Shown: in pieces, positions 9,489 to 18,722 of the stretch
Layout of the letters: every line of letters begins with the position of its first letter
How positions within the stretch are numbered: position 1 is the stretch's first letter
Source of the DNA: Caulobacteraceae bacterium PMMR1
Lineage (GTDB): Bacteria; Pseudomonadota; Alphaproteobacteria; Caulobacterales; Caulobacteraceae
DNA: 64,000 nucleotides
Direction: 5' to 3'
Assembly: GCA_000733915.1 (NCBI GenBank)
Contig: JPOM01000001.1
Location: 992,001-1,056,000 of the forward strand
Position numbers and translations under genes: made by a program
Notes under the pieces: generated by a model
Told to the model about the DNA's origin: nothing
Database searches by the model: none
The model's input: the letters and a program-made list of their open reading frames with translations, nothing else

Positions 9489-10391
9489 ATGCGCGTCGGC
9501 TTCATCGGGCTGGGGAACATGGGCGCGGGCATGGCCGCCAATCAGGCCAAGGCCGGGCGCGAGGTGATCGCCTTCGACCTGTCGCAGGCGGCGCTCGACC
9601 GTGCGGCGGCCCAGGGCTGCAGGCCGGCGGGCTCGGCGGCCGAGGCGGTGTCGGGCGCGGACCTCGTCCTCACCATGCTGCCCGCCGGCAAGCACGTCCG
9701 CGAGGTCGTGGGCGAGAGCGTGCTGCCCCATGTCGGGCCGGGGACGCTGGTGATCGACTGCTCCACCATCGACGTGGACAGCGCCCGCGACGTCGCCCGC
9801 CAGTGCCAGGCGAAGGGCGTGCGCTTCGCCGACGCCCCGGTCTCGGGCGGCATCGCGGCGGCCGACGCCGGCACGCTCACCTTCATGGTGGGCTGCCCCG
9901 AGACCGTGTTCGAGGCCGTCGAGGCGGCGCTCACGCCCATGGCCAAGGCCGTGGTGCACGCAGGCGAGGCGGGGGCGGGCCAGGCCGCCAAGATCTGCAA
10001 CAACATGGTGCTGGGCGCCTCCATGCTGGCCGTGTGCGAAGGCTTCGCCCTCGCCGAGAAGCTGGGCCTGAAGCCGGAGCGCTTCTTCGAGATCGCGTCC
10101 CAGTCGTCGGGCCAGTGCTGGTCGCTGACCAGCTATTGCCCCTGGCCGGGGGTCGGGCCGACCACGCCGGCGGACCGCGGCTATGAGGGCGGATTCCTGA
10201 CCGCCCTGATGCTGAAGGACTTGAAGCTCGCCCAGGAGGCCGCGGCCCGCGCCGGCGCGGCCACGCCCATGGGCGCCCAGGCCGAGGCGCTCTACGCCCT
10301 GTTCGACCGGCTGGGATACGGCCAGAAGGACTTCTCGGCCATGCTGCAGCTGTTCCGGGGCGAGCTGGCTGGCCTCGCAGCCAAGCCCTGA
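9489..10391 (+). CDS. mmsB: 3-hydroxyisobutyrate dehydrogenase
   Basis: A 300-residue NAD-dependent beta-hydroxyacid dehydrogenase, oxidising 3-hydroxyisobutyrate to methylmalonate semialdehyde in valine breakdown. The Rossmann motif GLGNMG is at 7-12, the substrate loop DAPVSGG at 115-121, and the catalytic lysine is Lys168 in GAGQAAKICNN. The GYEGGFLTALMLKDLKLA segment is typical of MmsB. The start ATG 9489 has a purine-rich upstream region (GGGAGAGG). It is monocistronic in appearance, followed by a small hairpin. A glyoxylate/succinic-semialdehyde reductase role is possible, but the motif spacing fits MmsB better. Confidence 0.88.
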   Translation: MRVGFIGLGNMGAGMAANQAKAGREVIAFDLSQAALDRAAAQGCRPAGSAAEAVSGADLVLTMLPAGKHVREVVGESVLPHVGPGTLVIDCSTIDVDSARDVARQCQAKGVRFADAPVSGGIAAADAGTLTFMVGCPETVFEAVEAALTPMAKAVVHAGEAGAGQAAKICNNMVLGASMLAVCEGFALAEKLGLKPERFFEIASQSSGQCWSLTSYCPWPGVGPTTPADRGYEGGFLTALMLKDLKLAQEAAARAGAATPMGAQAEALYALFDRLGYGQKDFSAMLQLFRGELAGLAAKP

Positions 10392-10408
10392 GCCGGCGAG
10401 ACCGGCTC
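10390..10408 (+). terminator. Hairpin directly after mmsB
   Basis: GAGCCGG and CCGGCTC form a perfect 7-bp stem with a 5-base loop, beginning within the mmsB stop codon. No T-run follows, so termination is uncertain; it may only mark the 3' end. Confidence 0.3.
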
Positions 10409-10528
10409 CCGACGATCAAGACCGGGTCTCGGATCGGGACACCGCGCGAGCGGCGCCGCAATTCCGCTTCACAGCCCAGCCATCGGGGCTTATCGACGCC
10501 GACTGCCTGAGAGGTATCCGGACCGCCC

Positions 10529-11854
10529 ATGCGCCTGTCGCGCTTTTTCCTGCCTGTCCTGAAGGAAACCCCGACGGAGGCGCAGATCGTCTCCCATCGC
10601 CTGATGCTGCGCGCGGGCATGATCCGCCAGGAGGCCGCCGGCATCTACGCCTGGCTGCCGCTGGGATTTCGGGTGCTGAAGAAGGTCGAGCAGGTCGTCC
10701 GCGAGGAGATGGACCGGGCGGGCGCCATCGAGCTCCTGATGCCGACGCTCCAGCTGGCCGATCTCTGGCGCGAGAGCGGCCGCTACGACGCCTACGGCCC
10801 CGAGATGCTGCGCATCAAGGATCGGCACGAGCGCGAGCTGCTCTATGGCCCGACCAACGAGGAGATGATCACCGAGATCTTCCGGGCTTATGTGAAGAGC
10901 TACAAGAGCCTGCCGCTCAACCTCTATCACATGCAGTGGAAGTTCCGGGACGAGCAGCGGCCGCGCTTCGGCGTCATGCGCGGGCGCGAATTCTATATGA
11001 AGGACGCCTATTCCTTCGACCTGGACGAGGCGGGGGCGCGGCGCGCCTACAACCGCATGTTCATCGCCTATCTGAACGCCTTTGCGCGCCTGGGTTTGAA
11101 GGCCGTGCCCATGCGCGCCGACACCGGGCCGATCGGGGGCGACCTCAGCCACGAGTTCATCGTGCTGGCCGAAACCGGGGAGAGCCAGGTCTTCTGCCAT
11201 GGTGACCTGGTGGAGATGGGCGCGCCAGGGCCGGACGTGGACTGGGACGGGGACCTGCAGCCGCTGGTGGACCGGCGGACCTCGCTCTATGCCGCCACCG
11301 AGGAGATGCACGACCCGGCCCGCTTCGAGCGCGAGGTCCCCGCCGACCGGCGCCTGTCGGCCCGGGGCATCGAGGTCGGCCACATCTTCTATTTCGGCGA
11401 GAAGTACTCCGCCCCCATGCGAGCGGTCGTGACCGGGCCGGACGGGCAGGACCGGCCGGTGCAGATGGGCAGCTACGGCATCGGCGTCTCGCGCCTCTTG
11501 GGCGCGATCATCGAGGCGAGCCACGACGCGGCGGGGGTGATCTGGCCGGACGGCGTCGCGCCCTTCGGCCTCGGCGTCGTGAACCTCAAGCCCGGCGATC
11601 CGGCCGTGGACACCGCCTGCGAGCGCGCCTACGCCGCCCTGAGCGCCGCAGGCCTGGAGCCGCTCTACGACGACACCTTTGAGCGCGCCGGGGCCAAGTT
11701 CGCCACCATGGACCTGATCGGCCTTCCCTGGCAGTTGGTGATCGGGCCCAAGGGGACCGCCGCGGGCGAGGTCGAGCTGAAGCGTCGCGCCACCGGCCAG
11801 CGCGAGACCCTCAGCCTCGAGGCCGCCCTGTCACGACTGACGGCGAAGGCCTGA
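10529..11854 (+). CDS. proS: Prolyl-tRNA synthetase (short alphaproteobacterial form)
   Basis: A 441-residue class II synthetase charging tRNA-Pro. Motif 1 ([19 protein letters not shown]), motif 2 ([25 protein letters not shown]) and motif 3 ([14 protein letters not shown]) are all present. The anticodon-binding domain occupies the last ~100 residues. The enzyme lacks the ~180-residue editing insertion found in E. coli-type ProS between motifs 2 and 3, as is normal for alphaproteobacteria, so Ala-tRNA-Pro editing would need a separate deacylase. ATG 10529 starts the gene. lolC follows after 3 bases and lolD overlaps lolC, so proS-lolC-lolD is likely one operon. Confidence 0.95.
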   Translation: MRLSRFFLPVLKETPTEAQIVSHRLMLRAGMIRQEAAGIYAWLPLGFRVLKKVEQVVREEMDRAGAIELLMPTLQLADLWRESGRYDAYGPEMLRIKDRHERELLYGPTNEEMITEIFRAYVKSYKSLPLNLYHMQWKFRDEQRPRFGVMRGREFYMKDAYSFDLDEAGARRAYNRMFIAYLNAFARLGLKAVPMRADTGPIGGDLSHEFIVLAETGESQVFCHGDLVEMGAPGPDVDWDGDLQPLVDRRTSLYAATEEMHDPARFEREVPADRRLSARGIEVGHIFYFGEKYSAPMRAVVTGPDGQDRPVQMGSYGIGVSRLLGAIIEASHDAAGVIWPDGVAPFGLGVVNLKPGDPAVDTACERAYAALSAAGLEPLYDDTFERAGAKFATMDLIGLPWQLVIGPKGTAAGEVELKRRATGQRETLSLEAALSRLTAKA

Positions 11855-11857
11855 GTC

Positions 11858-13129
11858 ATGGCCGAGGCGCCGCCGTTCGGACGCTGGGAGCGCACGTTGG
11901 CGCTGCGCTACCTCCGGGCCAAGCGCAAGGAGGGCGGGGCGGCTCTGATCAGCGTGATCAGCTTCGCCGGCATCACGCTCGCGGTCATGGCGCTGATCGT
12001 GATCATGTCGATCATGAACGGCTTTCGCGCCGAGCTCCTCTCCCGGATCATCAGCTTCAACGGCCAGATCTACGTTCAGGGCCCCGCCGTGAACGCGCCT
12101 GACCGCGAGGCCCTGATCGCGCGCCTGAAGCGCGTCCCCGGCGTCGTCCAGGTCGCTCCGACGGTGGAGGCCCAGGCCATCGTCATCGGCCCCTCCCAGG
12201 TCTCCGGCGCCATCGTGCGCGCCATGCGGCCGCAGGACGTGGCGGCGACCCGGATCGTGTCCGGCAACATCAAGGACGGCGCCCTCAAGGGCTTCGGCGA
12301 GGGCGAGGACGGCGGCGACCTGATCCTGGTCGGCCAGCGCATGGCCGAGACCATGGGCGTCAAGGCTGGGGACTCGCTGAGCCTCGTCTCGCCCTCCGGG
12401 GCCGCCACCGCCTTCGGCGCCACGCCCCGGCGCAAGTCCTACACGGTGGGCGGCGTCTTCAGCGTCGGCATGAGCGAGTACGACGCCGCCTTCGTCTACA
12501 TGCCGCTGAACCAGGCGCAGCTGTTCTTCGGCAAGGGCGACCGGGTGGACTACATCGAGATCAATCTGAAGGATCCGGACAAGATCGATGCCGTGCGGCC
12601 CGAGGTCGTGCAGGCGGTCGGACCCGCAGGCATCGTGCAGGACTGGCGCGACCGCAACCACGCCTTCTTCAACGCCCTGCAGGTGGAGCGCACCGCCATG
12701 CGCCTGATCCTGATGGTGGTGGTCGCGATCACGACGCTGAACATCATCTCCGGCCTCGTGATGCTGGTGAAGAACAAGACCCGCGATGTGGCCATCCTGC
12801 GCACGATCGGTGCGAGCCAGGGGGCGATCCTGCGCATCTTCTTCATGGCGGGGGCCGCCATCGGGGTCGCGGGCGCCATCACGGGCCTGGTGCTCGGCGC
12901 CCTCTTCTGCCTGAACATCGGCGCGATCCAGGGCTTCGTGGAGTGGGCGACCCACGCCCAGGTCTTCAACGCCGAGACCTATTTCCTGAGCCGGCTGCCC
13001 GCCAAGATGGACGCCGGCGAGGTGGTCACGACACTGGTCTGGTCGCTGCTGATGAGCTGCCTCTTCAGCGTCATGCCGGCTTGGTGGGCCTCGCGCTTCG
13101 ATCCCGTCGAGGCGCTCCGCTATGAGTGA
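11858..13129 (+). CDS. lolC: Lipoprotein-releasing ABC transporter permease LolC/E
   Basis: A 423-residue inner-membrane permease of the LolCDE system, which extracts mature lipoproteins from the inner membrane for transfer to LolA. The first membrane helix is at ~28-52 (ISFAGITLAVMALIVIMSIM, followed by NGFR). A large periplasmic domain (~60-265) follows, then three C-terminal helices. The cytoplasmic coupling segment KNKTRDVAILRTIGAS lies around residues 305-320. It overlaps lolD by 8 bases, so the two are translationally coupled. A single LolC/E-type permease (LolF-like homodimer) is usual in alphaproteobacteria, and no second permease gene is seen here. Confidence 0.92.
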   Translation: MAEAPPFGRWERTLALRYLRAKRKEGGAALISVISFAGITLAVMALIVIMSIMNGFRAELLSRIISFNGQIYVQGPAVNAPDREALIARLKRVPGVVQVAPTVEAQAIVIGPSQVSGAIVRAMRPQDVAATRIVSGNIKDGALKGFGEGEDGGDLILVGQRMAETMGVKAGDSLSLVSPSGAATAFGATPRRKSYTVGGVFSVGMSEYDAAFVYMPLNQAQLFFGKGDRVDYIEINLKDPDKIDAVRPEVVQAVGPAGIVQDWRDRNHAFFNALQVERTAMRLILMVVVAITTLNIISGLVMLVKNKTRDVAILRTIGASQGAILRIFFMAGAAIGVAGAITGLVLGALFCLNIGAIQGFVEWATHAQVFNAETYFLSRLPAKMDAGEVVTTLVWSLLMSCLFSVMPAWWASRFDPVEALRYE

Positions 13130-13853
13130 GGCGGCGGCGGACGGGGCGGGCCAGGGCCTGCCGGTGCTGGCGCTGCGCGGGGTGGAGCGCGCCTATCGCA
13201 TGGGCGACGGGCGGGCGCTGCCGGTGCTGAAGGGCGTGGACCTCGACGTCTACGCCGGCGAGGTGGTGGGCCTGATCGGCCCCTCCGGCTCGGGCAAGTC
13301 GAGCCTGCTGCACGCCGCGGGCCTGCTCGAGCACCCCACCCGGGGCCGGGTGGTGCTGACCGGGATCGAAGCCGCCGAGCTCGGGGACCGGGCGCGCACG
13401 CGGCTCAGGCTTCGCACCGTCGGCTTCGTCTATCAGTTCCACCACCTGCTGGCTGAGTTCAGCGCGCTCGACAACGTCGCCCTGCCGTTGCTCATCGCCG
13501 GAGAGGGCGTCAGGACCGCCCGCGCGCGCGCCGAAGCCCTTCTCGTGCAGCTCGGCTTGGGCGAGCGGCTGACCCACCAGCCCGCCCAGCTCTCGGGCGG
13601 CGAGCAGCAGCGGGTCGCCATCGCCCGCGCCATCGCCAACCGCCCCCGCCTGATCCTGGCCGACGAGCCCACGGGCAACCTCGATCCCACGACCAGCGCC
13701 GCGGTCTTCCAGAGCTTCTACGGCCTCGCCCGCACCGAAGGCGTCGCCGCCCTGATCGCCACCCACAACCTGGAGCTCGCGGGCTACATGGACCGGGTCT
13801 TCGCCCTCAAGGAGGGCCGCCTGGAGCCCCGGCCGCCGAGGCGCCCGCGCTAG
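13122..13853 (+). CDS. lolD: Lipoprotein-releasing ABC transporter ATPase LolD
   Basis: A 243-residue ABC ATPase that powers LolC/E. Walker A GPSGSGKS is at 53-60, the signature LSGGEQQR at 157-164, and Walker [11 protein letters not shown] at 179-188. ATG 13122 lies within the end of lolC. The stop TAG (13851-13853) is part of a CTAG that is also the left target duplication of the downstream IS5-type element, so the insertion left the protein unchanged. Downstream transcription now enters the IS. Confidence 0.94.
   Translation: MSEAAADGAGQGLPVLALRGVERAYRMGDGRALPVLKGVDLDVYAGEVVGLIGPSGSGKSSLLHAAGLLEHPTRGRVVLTGIEAAELGDRARTRLRLRTVGFVYQFHHLLAEFSALDNVALPLLIAGEGVRTARARAEALLVQLGLGERLTHQPAQLSGGEQQRVAIARAIANRPRLILADEPTGNLDPTTSAAVFQSFYGLARTEGVAALIATHNLELAGYMDRVFALKEGRLEPRPPRRPR
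13850..13853. repeat. Left CTAG target-site duplication of the IS
   Basis: CTAG immediately left of the IS inverted repeat, matching CTAG at 14696-14699 on the right. It contains the lolD stop codon. YTAR-type four-base targets are typical of IS5-family elements. Confidence 0.85.
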
Positions 13854-13870
13854 GCTCCAAACCCAATCAC
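13854..13870 (+). repeat. Left terminal inverted repeat of the IS
   Basis: Seventeen-base terminus starting GCTCCAAAC, matching the right terminus at 13 of 17 positions. Confidence 0.85.
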
Positions 13871-13930
13871 GCGCTTGAGGCCGGTGGGCAAATCATGATT
13901 CCGGCGCCCTGAGCGGCGTTGGAGGGGGGC

Positions 13931-14682
13931 ATGGGCCTGTTCTGGTTGTCGGACGAGCAGTGGGCGGCGATCGAGCCGCACCTGCCGCAGAACCAGCCCG
14001 GCGCCAGGCGGGTGGACGACCGGCGGGTGATCTCGGGCATCCTCCACGTGCTGAAGGTGGGTTGCCGCTGGCAGGACTGCCCCGGCGACTACGGCCCGCA
14101 CACGACGGTCTACAACCGGTTCAACCGATGGTCTCGCCGACGGTTCTGGATCCAGCTGCTGGAAGCGCTCGCCGCCTCCGGCGCGGTGACGAAAAGCACC
14201 GCGGTGGACAGCACTTACGTCAAGGCGCAGCGCTCGGCCTTCGGCGGAAAAGGGGGGCGCGGGCGCAGGCGATCGGCCCCTCGCGCGGCGGTCAGACCAC
14301 CAAAGTTCATGTCCTCACCGACACCGTCGGGCGCCCCTTCGCGCTGACGCTGACCCCGGGCAACGTCTCCGACATTACTGTCGCGCCGGCCCTGCTCGCC
14401 CGCGCCCAAGGCGCCCGCTACGTGCTGGCCGACAAGGGATACGACGCCGACGCGCTCCGCCGGATGCTGCGGCAGTCCGGAGCCGTGCCGGTCATCCCAG
14501 GCCGAAGCACCCGCAAACGCCGCATCGCCTACGATCAAGACCGCTACCGAGAGCGCCACCGGATCGAGAACGCCTTCTGCAGGCTCAAGGACTTCCGCCG
14601 CGTCGCCACCCGCTACGACAAGCTCGCGGCCAACTTCCTCTCCGCCGTCGCCCTTGCAGCGCTACTGTCCTTCTGGCTGTGA
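13931..14682 (+). CDS. IS5-family transposase, two frames joined by a likely -1 frameshift
   Basis: Frame A (ATG 13931 to 14347) starts just after GGAGGGGGGC and encodes the N-terminal helix-turn-helix part (LSDEQWAAIEPHLP...RWQDCPGDYGP) and the first DDE aspartate (AVDSTYVKAQRSA). Frame B, one base back, continues with ARAQAIGPSRGGQTTKVHV, the second aspartate (LADKGYDADALR) and the Y-(2)-R-(3)-E-(6)-K signature YRERHRIENAFCRLK, ending at TGA 14682. The frames meet at AAAAGGGGGG (14248-14257). A -1 slip there gives a continuous ~250-residue transposase, as known for this IS group. The alternative is a real disabling mutation, but the slippery run at the expected place favours programmed shifting. 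Confidence 0.85.
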
Positions 14683-14695
14683 ATGAGTCTTGAGC
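14679..14695 (-). repeat. Right terminal inverted repeat of the IS
   Basis: Read on the minus strand it begins GCTCAAGAC and pairs with the left end at 13 of 17 positions. Confidence 0.85.
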
Positions 14696-14699
14696 CTAG
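14696..14699. repeat. Right CTAG target-site duplication of the IS
   Basis: CTAG immediately right of the IS. Its complement supplies the TAG stop codon of the minus-strand L,D-transpeptidase gene. Confidence 0.85.
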
Positions 14700-15202
14700 G
14701 CCCTGCGGATCTCCAGCGCCGAATGGGGCCCAAGCCGCGCCAGCACCCGGTCGAGGTCGGGCCTGGCCAGGGCGACGCACCCCTGCGTCGGGCCATAGTC
14801 CGGCCGCGCGCAGTGCAGGAAGATCGCGCTCCCCAGCCAAGGGACCGGCGGGTCGTCGTTGTGTGCCAGGACCACAAGGCGGTCATAGAGTCCGTCGTCC
14901 CGCCAGAGCCGCTCGGCGGAGGCCGGATAGGGCAGGGGAACGGGACGGTTGTAGGCGGGGTCGTCGGGCGCATCGCACCAGCCGTCGTCCGGCGCGATGG
15001 CGGCGCAGGGCAGGACGGTCTCAGGCGGAGGCCCCTTGTCGGGGCGGTAGAGCACCCGCCGCACGGGCCAGACGCCCAGGGGAGAGGCGCCGTCGCCCTC
15101 GCGCTTGGCCGCCGCCTCGATCACGCCGCCCTTGCCGAGCGCACAGCGCAGCGTCTGCCCCTCGACGACGAAGCGCCCGTCGCTGAACGCGATCATCCGC
15201 AT
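14696..15202 (-). CDS. L,D-transpeptidase (YkuD domain) family protein
   Basis: A 168-residue YkuD-fold protein. The active-site signature is complete: His130 in AIFLHCARP and Cys142 in GPTQGCVALA. The family forms 3-3 cross-links in peptidoglycan or attaches proteins to it. No convincing signal peptide is seen with the start at ATG 15202 (or 15196), so either the catalytic domain is exported in a non-classical way or an upstream start exists. The frame is open to 15271, but the extra residues are Arg/Pro/Ala-rich and not hydrophobic. The stop TAG lies in the right CTAG duplication of the IS; before insertion it overlapped the lolD stop. The gene is divergent from the response regulator. Confidence 0.82.
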   Translation of the reverse strand: MRMIAFSDGRFVVEGQTLRCALGKGGVIEAAAKREGDGASPLGVWPVRRVLYRPDKGPPPETVLPCAAIAPDDGWCDAPDDPAYNRPVPLPYPASAERLWRDDGLYDRLVVLAHNDDPPVPWLGSAIFLHCARPDYGPTQGCVALARPDLDRVLARLGPHSALEIRRA

Positions 15203-15262
15203 TAGATGAAGACGGACCGGCGCAGGTCGGGCATGTCGGGCAGGGGTGCACAGGGAAGCTCC

Positions 15263-15949
15263 ATGGCGCAACAGAAAACCATCCTGGTCATCGACGACGA
15301 CGACGACCTCAGGGGCGCGTTGGCCGAGCAGATCGCCGCGGAGGAGGAGTTCCGCGCCGTGGAGGCCCAGACCGGGACGGAGGGGATTGAACTCGCCCAG
15401 ACCAGCCAGCCGGACCTGATCCTGCTCGACGTCGACCTGCCGGACCTAAACGGCTGCGAGGTGGCGGCCAAGCTCCGCGACGCGGGCGTGCACCAGCCGA
15501 TCATCATGCTGACGGCGGCCGCCGAGGACCAGGACGCCATCGCCGGCCTGGACTCCGGCGCGGACGACTATGTGACCAAGCCCTTCCGCTTCGCCGTGCT
15601 GCTCGCCCGCATCCGCGCCCAGCTCCGCAGCCATGAGCAGTCGGAGAACGCGATCTTGCACATCGGGCCCTATGTCTTCCGCCCGGCGCAGCGCCTGCTC
15701 GTCGACGCCAAGCAGAAGCGCATCCGCCTGACGGACAAGGAAACCAGTATCCTGCGCTATCTCTATCGCCTGGGCGGCAGACCTGCCCCGCGCGATGAAC
15801 TTCTGGCCGAGGTCTGGGGCTACAACGTCGGCGTCACGACCCACACGCTGGAGACCCACGTCTACCGCCTGCGCCAGAAGATCGAGAGCGATCCGGCCGG
15901 CGCGCGCCTGCTGCTCACCGACGCCGGCGGCTATCGGCTGGCGCTCTAA
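15263..15949 (+). CDS. OmpR/PhoB-family response regulator
   Basis: A 228-residue two-component regulator. The receiver domain has the acidic pocket DDDDD at 11-15, phospho-acceptor Asp56 (LLDVDLPDLNG) and Lys106 (DDYVTKPFRF). A C-terminal winged-helix DNA-binding domain spans ~130-226, with recognition helix HTLETHVYRLRQKIE and the ending AGGYRLAL. ATG 15263 gives the canonical MAQQKTILVIDDD. No sensor kinase is next to it, so it is an orphan whose partner must be elsewhere. It is divergent from the L,D-transpeptidase gene with 60 bases between the starts, so control of that cell-wall gene is possible but unproven. Confidence 0.9.
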   Translation: MAQQKTILVIDDDDDLRGALAEQIAAEEEFRAVEAQTGTEGIELAQTSQPDLILLDVDLPDLNGCEVAAKLRDAGVHQPIIMLTAAAEDQDAIAGLDSGADDYVTKPFRFAVLLARIRAQLRSHEQSENAILHIGPYVFRPAQRLLVDAKQKRIRLTDKETSILRYLYRLGGRPAPRDELLAEVWGYNVGVTTHTLETHVYRLRQKIESDPAGARLLLTDAGGYRLAL

Positions 15950-15977
15950 GCTGCGAGTTCTTCTGACGCGCCGCCGC

Positions 15978-17078
15978 TCAGCCGACCTGGGCGCGGTGGC
16001 GCAGGAAGGCGTCGGCCAGCACGCAGGCGACCATGGCCTCGGCGACCGGCGCGGCGCGGATGCCGACGCAGGGGTCGTGGCGGCCGAGCGTGCGGACGTC
16101 GATCTCCGCGCCGTCCTCGTCCAGCGAGCGGCGGGGCGTGGCGATCGAGGAGGTGGGCTTCAGCGCGATCCGCGCCACGATGGGCTGGCCGGTCGAAATG
16201 CCGCCCAGCACGCCCCCGGCGTGGTTGCTGAGGAACCTCGGCCCGGCCGCGCCGGCGCGCATCTCGTCAGAGGCGTCCGCCCCGTCCATGGCAGCCGCGG
16301 CGAAGCCCGCCCCGATCTCGACGCCCTTCACCGCATTGATCGACATCAGGGCGGCCGCGAGCTCCGCGTCCAGCTTGCCGTAGACCGGCGCGCCCCAGCC
16401 CGCCGGGACGCCCATCGCCTCGACCTGGACCACGGCGCCTGCGGAGGAGCCGCGCTTGCGCCGCTCGTCCAGATGCGCCTCCCAGACCGGGACGATCTCG
16501 GGATCGGGCGCGAAGAGGGGGTTGGCGTCCACCTCGGCCCAGTCGAAGCGGGCGGGGTCGATGCGGTGCGGCCCGATCTGGACCACCGCCGCGCGGATCG
16601 CGACGCCCTCGCCCAGCACCTTGCGCGCGACCGCCCCTGCCGCGACCCGCGCCGCCGTTTCCCGTGCTGAGGAGCGCCCGCCGCCGCGGTAGTCCCGCAC
16701 GCCGTACTTGGCCTGGTAGGTGAAGTCCGCGTGGCCGGGGCGGAACTGGCGCGCGATCTCGCCATAATCCTTCGAGCGCTGGTCGGTGTTCTCGATTAGC
16801 AGCGAGATGGGGGTCCCGGTCGTCACCGGGCCGCCGAAGCGCGCGGTGATGGCTGCGTCCTCGAAGACGCCCGAGAGGATGCGCACCGCGTCCGCCTCCC
16901 GCCGCTGGGTGACGAAGCGGGAGCCGCCGGGCTTGCGGCGGTCCAGCCAGGGCTGGATGTCCGACTCGGTCAGCGGCAGGCCCGGCGGGCAGCCGTCAAT
17001 GACACAGCCCAGCGCCGGCCCATGGCTCTCGCCCCAGGTCGTGACGCGGAAGAGGTGGCCGAAGGTGTTGTGCGACAT
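15978..17078 (-). CDS. aroC: Chorismate synthase
   Basis: A 366-residue chorismate synthase, converting EPSP to chorismate with reduced FMN, the last shared step of aromatic amino-acid synthesis. Signature regions are present: [19 protein letters not shown] near the N-terminus, the [14 protein letters not shown]...[15 protein letters not shown] block, and [20 protein letters not shown] near the C-terminus. ATG 17078 gives the family start MSHNTFG. It lies 30 bases downstream of ilvC on the same strand, so read-through from the ilv genes is possible. Confidence 0.96.
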   Translation of the reverse strand: MSHNTFGHLFRVTTWGESHGPALGCVIDGCPPGLPLTESDIQPWLDRRKPGGSRFVTQRREADAVRILSGVFEDAAITARFGGPVTTGTPISLLIENTDQRSKDYGEIARQFRPGHADFTYQAKYGVRDYRGGGRSSARETAARVAAGAVARKVLGEGVAIRAAVVQIGPHRIDPARFDWAEVDANPLFAPDPEIVPVWEAHLDERRKRGSSAGAVVQVEAMGVPAGWGAPVYGKLDAELAAALMSINAVKGVEIGAGFAAAAMDGADASDEMRAGAAGPRFLSNHAGGVLGGISTGQPIVARIALKPTSSIATPRRSLDEDGAEIDVRTLGRHDPCVGIRAAPVAEAMVACVLADAFLRHRAQVG

Positions 17079-17108
17079 CAGGCCGGCTTAGCAGATTTCC
17101 GCCCCGGG

Positions 17109-18176
<1,068 letters not shown>

Positions 18177-18722
18177 TCACCGCCGTTCCGCCCCGCGGTG
18201 GATGGAGAGCACGCCGGTGCGGGCCACCTCGACCAGGCCCAGCGGACGCATGAGGGCCTCGAACTTGTCGATCTTGGCCGGCGCGCCGGTCACCTCGAAA
18301 ATGAAGCTTTCGTGGGTGGTGTCGATCACCCGGGCGCGGAAGATCTCCGACACGCGCAGCGCCTCGACCCGCTCCGCGCCTGAACCCCGCACCTTGACGA
18401 GCGCCAGCTCGCGCTCGATCGCCTCCGGGTCGCGCCCGACCTCGGCGACCTCGCGCACGACGACGGTCTTCTCGAGCTGGGCGCGGATCTGGTCGAGGAT
18501 CTGGTCGGTGCCGCGCGTCACCACGGTGATGCGCGAGGTGTGCAGCGCGTGGTCGGTTTCCGCGACCGTCAGGCTCTCGATGTTGTAGCCCCGCGCGGCG
18601 AAGAGGCCGACGACCCGGTGCAGCACCCCCGGCTCGTTGTCCACGATCACGGCGAAGGTCGCCCGGCGCTCGGGCGCGTCGGCGTGGGCGAGGTCGTAGG
18701 CGGACAGCGGCGTCTCGCTCAC
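18177..18722 (-). CDS. ilvN: Acetolactate synthase small (regulatory) subunit
   Basis: A 181-residue regulatory subunit with an N-terminal ACT domain (ATFAVIVDNEPGVLHRVVGLF...RGYNIESLTVA) that binds valine and gives feedback control of IlvB, followed by the IlvN/IlvH C-terminal domain. The start is GTG 18722, which overlaps the ilvB stop as GTGA, implying translational coupling and matched stoichiometry. An upstream extension of the frame into ilvB is not family-like and was discarded. Confidence 0.93.
   Translation of the reverse strand: MSETPLSAYDLAHADAPERRATFAVIVDNEPGVLHRVVGLFAARGYNIESLTVAETDHALHTSRITVVTRGTDQILDQIRAQLEKTVVVREVAEVGRDPEAIERELALVKVRGSGAERVEALRVSEIFRARVIDTTHESFIFEVTGAPAKIDKFEALMRPLGLVEVARTGVLSIHRGAERR

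Larger units (their letters stand above)
13854..14695 (+). mobile_element. IS5-family insertion sequence (~842 bp, IS427-like)
   Basis: The element runs between two CTAG copies (13850-13853 and 14696-14699). The ends are imperfect inverted repeats: GCTCCAAACCCAATCAC at 13854-13870 against GCTCAAGACTCATTCAC read from 14695 to 14679, 13 of 17 positions identical. It encodes one DDE transposase split into two frames. Size, target, termini and transposase motifs agree with IS5-family elements of the two-frame IS427 type. Inverted repeats and both target copies are intact, suggesting a fairly recent and possibly active insertion. Confidence 0.9.
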
